7,153 nt of DNA, taken from an uncultured Oscillospiraceae bacterium. GTDB lineage: Bacteria; Bacillota; Clostridia; UBA1381. The stretch is taken from positions 1 through 7,153 of the forward strand of contig CAMNAT010000108.1 of assembly GCA_946531785.1 (NCBI GenBank), written 5' to 3'. Positions 1-5,737 of the stretch are shown one piece after another (the stretch's first letter is position 1; every line of letters starts with the position of its first letter). Position numbers and translations under genes: made by a program. Below the pieces are notes generated by a model that worked only from the letters and a program-made list of their open reading frames with translations, did no database searches and was not told the origin of the DNA.

Positions 1-1631
1 AGGTGCATCTTGAGCGGTTCGGCATACCGGGCAAAACACTCATTGGCTCTGATTCGCACACACCTACCGGCGGAGGTATCGGTATGATCGCTATCGGCGC
101 GGGCGGAATGGATGTTGCTGTTGCAATGGGCGGCGGCACATATTACATCACCTGTCCGAAGGTCGTAAAGGTCGAGCTTACAGGCAAGCTCAGACCATGG
201 GTAGCGGCAAAGGATGTTATCCTTGAGGTGCTCAGAAGACTTTCCGTTAAGGGCGGCGTAGGCAAGGTCATCGAGTATTGCGGCGAAGGCATAAAGACAT
301 TATCGGTGCCTGAGCGCGCGACCATAACCAACATGGGCGCAGAGCTGGGCGCGACGACATCTATCTTCCCGTCGGACGAGGTAACGCTGCAGTTTTTGAA
401 GGCACAGGGCAGAGAGGCAGACTATACTCCGCTTTCGGCAGACCCGGATGCTGTATATGATGAAATAGTAAATATCAATCTTTCGGAGCTTGTTCCGATG
501 GCAGCATGTCCGCATTCTCCGGACAATGTAAAGACGGTCGAGGAGATCGGCCCGATGAAGATAGATCAGGTATGTATCGGCTCATGCACAAACTCATCAC
601 TTATGGATATGATGAAGGTAGCGCATATCTTAAAGGGCAAGACCGTACATCCGGATGTATCGCTCGCGATAGCACCGGGCTCAAAGCAGGTGCTCACCAT
701 GCTTGCCGAGAACGGCGCATTGGCAGATATGCTTGCAGCCGGCGCAAGAGTTTTAGAGAGCGCATGCGGCCCCTGCATAGGTATGGGTCAGTCACCTAAT
801 TCCCATGGTATCTCGTTAAGAACCTTCAACCGTAACTTTGAAGGTCGCTCCGGCACAAAGGACGGACAGATATATCTCGTATCACCGGAGCTTGCGGCAG
901 CGTCCGCCATCGCTGGTGTGCTTACAGATCCGAGAACTCTCGGAGAGATGCCGGTATTTGAGATGCCCGAAAGCTTTTTGATAAATGATAACATGGTTGA
1001 GCCTCCGGTTGCTGCGGAGGATATGGACAGCGTTGAGGTGCTGAGAGGTCCGAACATCAAGCCGTTCCCGGTATCTGAGCCGCTGCCTGAGACTATCGAA
1101 GCAGGCGTAAGCCTGAAGGTAGGAGATAATATCACCACCGACCACATCATGCCGGCGGGCGCAAAGATACTTCCGCTCCGCTCAAATATACCGGAGATAT
1201 CAAAATACTGCTTTGCGGTATGCGACGAGTCATTCCATGACAGAGCGCTTGAAATGGGCAAGAGCATAGTCATAGGCGGATCAAACTACGGGCAGGGCTC
1301 ATCTAGAGAGCATGCGGCGTTGGCTCCGCTGTATCTCGGTGTTAAGGCGGTAATAACAAAGTCATTTGCGCGTATCCACATGGCAAACCTCATCAATGCC
1401 GGAATAGTTCCGATGACATTTGCGAATGAGGCGGATTATGACAGGGTAGATGCAGATGATGTACTCAAGATAGAGAATATCCGCTCACAGATCGCGGATG
1501 GTGACATCATCAAGGTCACAAATGTAACCAAGGACTTTGACTTTGACTGCTCGGTATCGTTCTCCGACAGACAGAAGGAAATGCTCTATGCCGGCGGTCT
1601 CCTGAACTACACTAAGAATTCAAACAAATAA
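1..1631 (+). CDS. Aconitate hydratase (single-chain, 5'-truncated by window edge)
   Basis: This is a [4Fe-4S] enzyme that interconverts citrate and isocitrate through cis-aconitate in the cytoplasm (TCA cycle, or the oxidative branch leading to 2-oxoglutarate and glutamate). Numbered from the GTG at base 3, the visible 542 residues show GSDSHT (15-20), the first cluster Cys in GSCTNSS (C195), and the other two ligands in ACGPCIG (C255, C258). The swivel domain follows on the same chain: DNITTDHIMPAG (375-386) and the substrate-binding GGSNYGQGSSREHAA (425-439). The arrangement fits the ~640-residue 'putative aconitase' type of bacteria and archaea, so roughly 100 N-terminal residues are missing. 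The GTG at base 3 is almost certainly an internal Val: the preceding 'ag' fits a CAG Gln codon, giving the family's usual Q-V-H-L-E-R-F-G, and no ribosome binding site can be seen. The reading frame is intact to TAA at 1629-1631. acnA/acnB naming is not safe for this subtype. The family call is very secure. Confidence 0.97.
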   Translation, partial: VHLERFGIPGKTLIGSDSHTPTGGGIGMIAIGAGGMDVAVAMGGGTYYITCPKVVKVELTGKLRPWVAAKDVILEVLRRLSVKGGVGKVIEYCGEGIKTLSVPERATITNMGAELGATTSIFPSDEVTLQFLKAQGREADYTPLSADPDAVYDEIVNINLSELVPMAACPHSPDNVKTVEEIGPMKIDQVCIGSCTNSSLMDMMKVAHILKGKTVHPDVSLAIAPGSKQVLTMLAENGALADMLAAGARVLESACGPCIGMGQSPNSHGISLRTFNRNFEGRSGTKDGQIYLVSPELAAASAIAGVLTDPRTLGEMPVFEMPESFLINDNMVEPPVAAEDMDSVEVLRGPNIKPFPVSEPLPETIEAGVSLKVGDNITTDHIMPAGAKILPLRSNIPEISKYCFAVCDESFHDRALEMGKSIVIGGSNYGQGSSREHAALAPLYLGVKAVITKSFARIHMANLINAGIVPMTFANEADYDRVDADDVLKIENIRSQIADGDIIKVTNVTKDFDFDCSVSFSDRQKEMLYAGGLLNYTKNSNK

Positions 1632-1643
1632 ATCCGGACAATC

Positions 1644-1673
1644 GAAAAGGTCTCCTCAACCGGAGACCTTTTC
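1644..1673. terminator. Bidirectional intrinsic terminator between convergent genes
   Basis: A perfect 12-bp inverted repeat, GAAAAGGTCTCC (1644-1655) and GGAGACCTTTTC (1662-1673), flanks a 6-nt loop (1656-1661). The A-run at the foot of one arm and the T-run at the foot of the other make it symmetrical, so RNA from either strand forms a G/C-topped hairpin ending in a U-run. It begins 12 bases after the aconitase stop. On the minus strand it contains the end of the glycosidase gene, whose TGA stop lies in the loop (1656-1658). It probably ends transcription of both convergent units. The U-run is inside the stem rather than after it, as is usual for shared terminators; efficiency in each direction is not known. 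Confidence 0.9.
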
Positions 1674-4600
1674 AATTTGTATTTCACTCATTATCCCGAC
1701 CGGACGGACGCGGTATGAATCTGTCCATTCATCGCCTGTGGTGCGGAAGGACGAGTTGCCGTACCAGACATAATCGTCATTTGAATTATGCAGCGTTCCA
1801 AAGCCGTTGAATCTGTTTCCGTAAAGGCGGACGGTTATCTCATGCATTCCCTTTGCGAGCCTTCCCAATGAAGTGCGGTGCGGCGCGTAGGCAATGGTGC
1901 CGGTGCGATTGCCGTCGGCATATACAGCCATTATCGGCGCGGAGAAGCTGTCGATCTTTATGGCGTACTCTCCATCAGTCTCCGCATCAAATCCGAAGCT
2001 GTAGTAGAGGTCGCCGGTGTAGAACGGCAGGCCTTGCGCGGTTATATCGCCGAGCGTTATATTACGGCTTTTTGCGGCAAGCTTTTTATCATTCCCGTTC
2101 ACTTCAACCTTGAAACTGCCGAGCAGGTACAGATTTTCAATATAGCTCTTCTGATTATATTGTTGCTCTATTACCAACTCATTTTTGCCCTTTTTAATAT
2201 CCGGTATATCTATTACCTTTATCGCGTCATCTACATATGTTCCGACGGGCTTTGTGTCAGCCTCGATACCGTTTAAGAATACGCGGCATCGCTCCGGATG
2301 CTCAATGCCGAGCTGCGCGGGCGTGCCGATCTCGGAATCAATATCAAAATACAGCGTTACTGTATGATATTCCTTTGCTTCCGTAGCCCACGGCTGCATA
2401 TCCATTCCCGTATGCGGAGTAAAGCCGAGCTCGCGGCGTACAGCGTTGTCAATGTGCAGCAGATTGTCGAACGGCTTTATCTCGCCGTCTGTTTTATATC
2501 TTGCATAGTCGAGTAGCAACACATTCGGCTCGGAAAGCTTTACGCTGTCAAATGCGCTTACGCTTTGTATCGGCGTATATCTGACCCCGGTGCTCTGCTC
2601 TGCGTTTTCCGCTTTATCCGATAATCTGAAAAGCAAGCTGTCCTCGGAGTATATCTCAAGCTCCGCTACGGTATATCCGTTTTCGTGACGGGCGGGGAAG
2701 CTCTTGCGCTCGCATGTCATCGTGTCATATAGCGTAACGGCATATTCACCGCGTATTTTTAATACATATTTTTCAGCTTCGATGCTATCGCTGTGGCGGG
2801 CATGTGCCAGGAACAGCCATTTTGAATCGCTGTCATCCCTTAGCTGATACAGAATATTATCGGATGCCGTACCGTCGGGACGCGTAACCCTTATATCGCG
2901 GAACGGCTCAAGCTCGCTCATCAGGTCGGTCGGTATAATGCTCCTGTTTGCAAGCTGTATCGCTCTCATTGACGGTTTTCCGTCTACCATTCGCGGGATG
3001 CCGCCGGAGAATATGATCCTGCCGCCGTTTGCGGCGAACGCCTCCAGTGCGTCAAGAGTGGTCGAGCGTATGGTTATCAGGCTAGGCACTATAATAACCT
3101 CGTATGCAGCCTTGCCGAGCATAAATAGCGAGTCTTCAACTTCCGGCTTCTGTTCTGTCAGAAACGATTCACTTATATAGTCAAAGTCGAGCGTGTTATA
3201 GAGCATATTATCCGCAAATTCCGTAAAGCCCTTATCGAGCAGCTCCATAACGCTCTTGTATGTGTCCTCGGGGCCATATGATACCCACATGCTCTCTATG
3301 GGATGGATAACGCCTATCCGTGTGATACGCCTGCCGTGCGTTAGCGCGGTCGTCACTCGCGCGTTGTGATCCTCCAGCTGCTTCCATTCCTTATACCACG
3401 GTGCCTGAGTGAATATTGAGCCCGGCCAGTCGCGTTTTGCCTCGCCCTCAAGCGTCATGTGACTGAGGTGGGGGACGCGGTGTGTAATACCCAGCGCTGC
3501 CTGCCAGTCGCTTTGCAGCTTATAGGTCTTGAAGCTGCAATCCCAGTGTGTAACGCCGTATTCCTCGCTCATAACTCCGCGCCTTCCGTACTGCGCGGCG
3601 ATGCTTGCCGCCTGTCTTGCGGAGGTGAACTCCTTGAAGTCGGCGAGAATATCGATACCGGGTATATCCATGCTCCTGTACTGGCGCATAGCCTCGCCTA
3701 CGGTGGTCGTCTGAGCGCTTATCGGCGATTCCGAAAGAATATGTCCGGTCATCAGTATGCCGTTTTCGCGGCACCATTTGCTTATTCGATCCATAAAGGT
3801 ACGCGCAAAGCATTCCGCCGCCGCGTCGCGGTAGGTGAGTCTGCCTGTCATATCACCGTCCGCGCGTGTCCATACGAATTCCGGAGCGATATCGAGCAGC
3901 TCATAGCTATGCTCCGCTTTGAATTCCTCTGCAAAATGATCTGTGTAGGGGATATATACATCCTCGTCTGTCTCTGATTTTTTAGGCGGTATCTGCTTGC
4001 CGATACGCGGTTCGTCGGTGAATATCGCCGATGCGGTCTTTCCGAAATCGTCACCGAGAACGCTTTTATACCGTTTATGAGTAACGCGTATAAATTCGTC
4101 TACCGCTTCGGGGTTCATCGTATCAAGATACGCCTGACCGTTGAACCACGGCGACGGCTCCTGAAGCTCAATATATCCATAGCGCAGCTGCCAGCCGTCA
4201 GGTGCGTTTTCGCCTTTTTCAAGCTGCTTATAGTCGCGCATCTGCCCGCTTTCAAATTTTATTGCATAGGTCGTTATATAATATCCGCGCGGGATATTGC
4301 CCTTATCTATCTCGGCATCAAATTCCTCACGCGAATCGAAATAGCCTTCACCGGGGCGGTTCACCGTCAGCAGGAGCTGCCGCGCTCTGTAGTGCGGATT
4401 CTTCGTAACGATGCCATCAGCTGCGCCGGACGGGAAGCGGTCATCGTCATATAACCAGCAGATCAGTCCAAGCTCCTTTGAGCGCTTAACTGTATGATGG
4501 ATCATGTCCATAAACTCATCGCTTAAATACTCTGTGTCAAGTCCCTCGCGTGGGTGGATCACTGTTCCGCCGAAGCCCATTTCCTTAAAGGTTTCAAGCT

Positions 4601-4712
4601 GTCTGTCGATAACATCCTTCTTGATCCTGCAGTTCCATGACCAGAACGGCAGACCGCGGAACTCGACAGACGGATCCTTGAACAGCTCATAGTCAAAAGC
4701 GTTATTTTTCAT
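1656..4712 (-). CDS. Putative cytoplasmic glycoside hydrolase, GH106-like (1018 aa)
   Basis: This is a large multidomain protein resembling the GH106/alpha-L-rhamnosidase-like group often labelled only 'glycosyl hydrolase'; the substrate cannot be read from the sequence. The N-terminal part (about 20-445) looks like a catalytic TIM barrel: PFWSWN (22-27), GFGGTVIHPREGL (46-58), YDDDRFPSG (88-96), FTDEP (231-235), TGH (322-324) and MSEEYG (381-386). E234 and E383/E384 are the best acid/base and nucleophile candidates, by inference. Residues ~464-605 resemble the amidotransferase-like domain of large beta-galactosidases (VIVPSL, then an Ala/Gly-rich GGRIIFSGG strand). Residues ~770-1015 look like two beta-sandwich, galactose-binding or jelly-roll modules, ending with GNRFNGFGTLHN (965-976). 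There is no signal peptide or membrane helix, so it should act inside the cell on imported material. AAGGAG (4726-4721) lies 8 bases before the ATG. The gene overlaps the upstream transporter by 11 bases, which implies translational coupling. The class is fairly sure; the exact family and substrate are not. Confidence 0.85.
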   Translation of the reverse strand: MKNNAFDYELFKDPSVEFRGLPFWSWNCRIKKDVIDRQLETFKEMGFGGTVIHPREGLDTEYLSDEFMDMIHHTVKRSKELGLICWLYDDDRFPSGAADGIVTKNPHYRARQLLLTVNRPGEGYFDSREEFDAEIDKGNIPRGYYITTYAIKFESGQMRDYKQLEKGENAPDGWQLRYGYIELQEPSPWFNGQAYLDTMNPEAVDEFIRVTHKRYKSVLGDDFGKTASAIFTDEPRIGKQIPPKKSETDEDVYIPYTDHFAEEFKAEHSYELLDIAPEFVWTRADGDMTGRLTYRDAAAECFARTFMDRISKWCRENGILMTGHILSESPISAQTTTVGEAMRQYRSMDIPGIDILADFKEFTSARQAASIAAQYGRRGVMSEEYGVTHWDCSFKTYKLQSDWQAALGITHRVPHLSHMTLEGEAKRDWPGSIFTQAPWYKEWKQLEDHNARVTTALTHGRRITRIGVIHPIESMWVSYGPEDTYKSVMELLDKGFTEFADNMLYNTLDFDYISESFLTEQKPEVEDSLFMLGKAAYEVIIVPSLITIRSTTLDALEAFAANGGRIIFSGGIPRMVDGKPSMRAIQLANRSIIPTDLMSELEPFRDIRVTRPDGTASDNILYQLRDDSDSKWLFLAHARHSDSIEAEKYVLKIRGEYAVTLYDTMTCERKSFPARHENGYTVAELEIYSEDSLLFRLSDKAENAEQSTGVRYTPIQSVSAFDSVKLSEPNVLLLDYARYKTDGEIKPFDNLLHIDNAVRRELGFTPHTGMDMQPWATEAKEYHTVTLYFDIDSEIGTPAQLGIEHPERCRVFLNGIEADTKPVGTYVDDAIKVIDIPDIKKGKNELVIEQQYNQKSYIENLYLLGSFKVEVNGNDKKLAAKSRNITLGDITAQGLPFYTGDLYYSFGFDAETDGEYAIKIDSFSAPIMAVYADGNRTGTIAYAPHRTSLGRLAKGMHEITVRLYGNRFNGFGTLHNSNDDYVWYGNSSFRTTGDEWTDSYRVRPVGIMSEIQIEKVSG

Positions 4713-5604
4713 TTTCAGCTCTCCTTATATTCATCAGCACAACACTTAAAAGCACAAGAATGATACCGATGATATTTATTATCCCTATTTGCTCGTGATA
4801 GAGCATGATACCTATGATCGCAGCTGCGACTGTCTCAGTCGATGCGAAAACAGGCACCTTGCTGCTTTCCTTTATCTTCTGCACGCCGTTGTAGTAGAAT
4901 ATGTATGCTATGGCGGTAGGTATCAGCGCGTATAAAAAGCCCCAGATCAGTATGCCCGCATTCATTGCGGTGCCGCTCCACGGATGCATGAAGATGGCTA
5001 TGAATACCGCTGCCGCAAGATAGCTGTATGTGCTCATGACATAGGCGTTTGTCATATCTCCGGCAAGTCTGCCGATTATCGCGGTCATCGAGTAGCAGAA
5101 GCCCGCGCCGATACCGAACAGAATTCCTGCAACAGACAGCCCTGAAAGTGATATACTTCCGCCCGTTACCGCAAGCACACAGCCGATTATGTTTATAGCA
5201 AGCGCCGCAGCCTTTTGCGGTGTTATCTTTTCCTTGAACAGTATCCTTGATGCCGCGGCGGTGAATACCGGAGCGACATTGAGAAGAACTGCGCTTGTGG
5301 TGATGCCTGTCTTTACTACGGCGATATTGTAAAATACATTATATATACCGTGGCAGATAAGTCCGAGTAAAATACATACAAAAAGCGTCTTTCTGCTTAC
5401 CTTAAATGCCTTTATCCCGTATTTGGCTATGGTTATAAGAGCGAGTATAGCAAAGGCGAAGCTCATCCTGAGAAAACTTGTCATCTCAGACGATGCGCCG
5501 AGCTTGCTCATCTCCAGAACAAATACGCCTATAAAGCCCCAGAGCGTGCCGCCTGTAAGCACCTCGATATAACCAAGCCGCTCGGAGTTTTTCAGTTTAT
5601 TCAT
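4702..5604 (-). CDS. EamA/DMT-superfamily permease (300 aa)
   Basis: This is an inner-membrane carrier of the drug/metabolite transporter superfamily, with the usual ~300 residues and two tandem EamA repeats of five helices each. Probable helices lie near 11-30, 42-62, 73-92, 98-118, 129-147, 154-174, 186-206, 216-237, 250-270 and 273-291. The first repeat shows GTLWGF near its start (19-24) and the typical PVFTAAASRILFKEK stretch (112-126) before helix 5. The second repeats this pattern as PVFASTETVAAAIIG (251-265) followed by YHEQ (269-272). Members export or import small metabolites (amino acids, sugars, nucleosides), and the sequence does not reveal which. The ATG at 5604 is preceded by a purine-rich GAGAG at 8 bases and an AAGGA further up. 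It is the first gene of an operon with the glycosidase, whose ribosome binding site lies in the penultimate codons of this gene. Coupling suggests the permease may move a sugar or glycoside, but this is inference. Confidence 0.93.
   Translation of the reverse strand: MNKLKNSERLGYIEVLTGGTLWGFIGVFVLEMSKLGASSEMTSFLRMSFAFAILALITIAKYGIKAFKVSRKTLFVCILLGLICHGIYNVFYNIAVVKTGITTSAVLLNVAPVFTAAASRILFKEKITPQKAAALAINIIGCVLAVTGGSISLSGLSVAGILFGIGAGFCYSMTAIIGRLAGDMTNAYVMSTYSYLAAAVFIAIFMHPWSGTAMNAGILIWGFLYALIPTAIAYIFYYNGVQKIKESSKVPVFASTETVAAAIIGIMLYHEQIGIINIIGIILVLLSVVLMNIRRAENEK
4721..4726 (-). promoter_or_regulatory. Ribosome binding site of the glycosidase, inside the transporter gene
   Basis: On the minus strand AAGGAG sits 8 bases before the glycosidase ATG (4712-4710) and overlaps the two Arg codons near the end of the permease. 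The permease stop (TAA, 4704-4702) falls after the glycosidase start, giving the 11-base overlap ATGAAAAATAA. This fixes the glycosidase start and indicates that ribosomes finishing the permease can restart on it. Confidence 0.85.
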
Positions 5605-5637
5605 TATTATGTCTCTCTTTCCTTAATGTACCTGTTT

Positions 5638-5666
5638 ATTTTACCACAGCGGCCGCGTGATTGCAA
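5638..5666 (-). promoter_or_regulatory. Probable sigma-70-type promoter for the permease-glycosidase operon
   Basis: Read on the minus strand, TTGCAA (5666-5661) and TAAAAT (5643-5638) are separated by exactly 17 bases, a good match to the vegetative -35/-10 pattern. Transcription would start near 5630, leaving a short leader before the ATG at 5604. The spacer contains the palindrome GCGGCCGC (5649-5656), a GC-rich island in an AT-rich region. This could be a regulator site or chance. The call rests only on hexamer matches and position. Confidence 0.6.
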
Positions 5667-5677
5667 CCATTATTTTC

Positions 5678-5705
5678 TTGACAACAAAAATAATTATGTT
5701 ATAAT
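5678..5705 (+). promoter_or_regulatory. Strong consensus sigma-70/SigA promoter for the FAD-dependent oxidoreductase gene
   Basis: TTGACA (5678-5683) and TATAAT (5700-5705) are both perfect consensus hexamers with a 16-base spacer rich in A/T. The expected start is near 5712, about 26 bases before the ATG at 5738. The -35 box is only 11 bases from the -35 box of the opposing promoter, so the two are back to back and could share a regulator or interfere with each other. Confidence 0.85.
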
Positions 5706-5724
5706 ATAGGAAGCCTGAAAAATA

Positions 5725-5730
5725 AGAGGA
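5725..5730 (+). promoter_or_regulatory. Ribosome binding site of the FAD-dependent oxidoreductase gene
   Basis: AGAGGA lies 7 bases before the ATG at 5738, in the short leader downstream of the consensus promoter. It supports that ATG as the start, and translation from it gives the family's typical M-I-R-I-S-N-I-K opening. Confidence 0.8.
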
Positions 5731-5737
5731 AATAACA

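Larger units (their letters stand above)
5605..5737. other. Divergent intergenic region
   Basis: This 133-bp stretch is the only sizeable non-coding gap. It is AT-rich except for a GC island at 5649-5657 and carries the back-to-back promoters and leaders of the permease operon (-) and the flavoprotein gene (+). I see no small gene, riboswitch fold or terminator-like hairpin in it. Confidence 0.7.

Noticed and set aside
3..5. GTG as the start codon of the aconitase
   Set aside because: It is the first possible start only because the window begins there. The preceding bases fit an internal Gln codon, the family has about 100 more residues upstream, and no ribosome binding site can exist in two bases.
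788..1273. 161-codon open frame on the minus strand inside the aconitase gene
   Set aside because: The plus-strand aconitase is conserved residue by residue here (cluster Cys, swivel motifs). The antisense product is low-complexity and Ser-rich with no recognisable domain, as expected from a shadow frame.
3459..3977. 172-codon open frame on the plus strand opposite the glycosidase
   Set aside because: It lies wholly within the well-supported catalytic barrel of the minus-strand glycosidase, shows no family motif and has no convincing promoter; a shadow frame.
4077..4454. 125-codon plus-strand open frame opposite the glycosidase N-terminus
   Set aside because: It is antisense to conserved barrel segments, has no recognisable domain and its composition is that of a complementary-strand reading.
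5649..5656. GCGGCCGC palindrome as an operator
   Set aside because: The 8-bp palindrome is too short on its own, and the flanking CACA/GTGA symmetry is imperfect (offset by one base). It is kept only as a note within the promoter entry.
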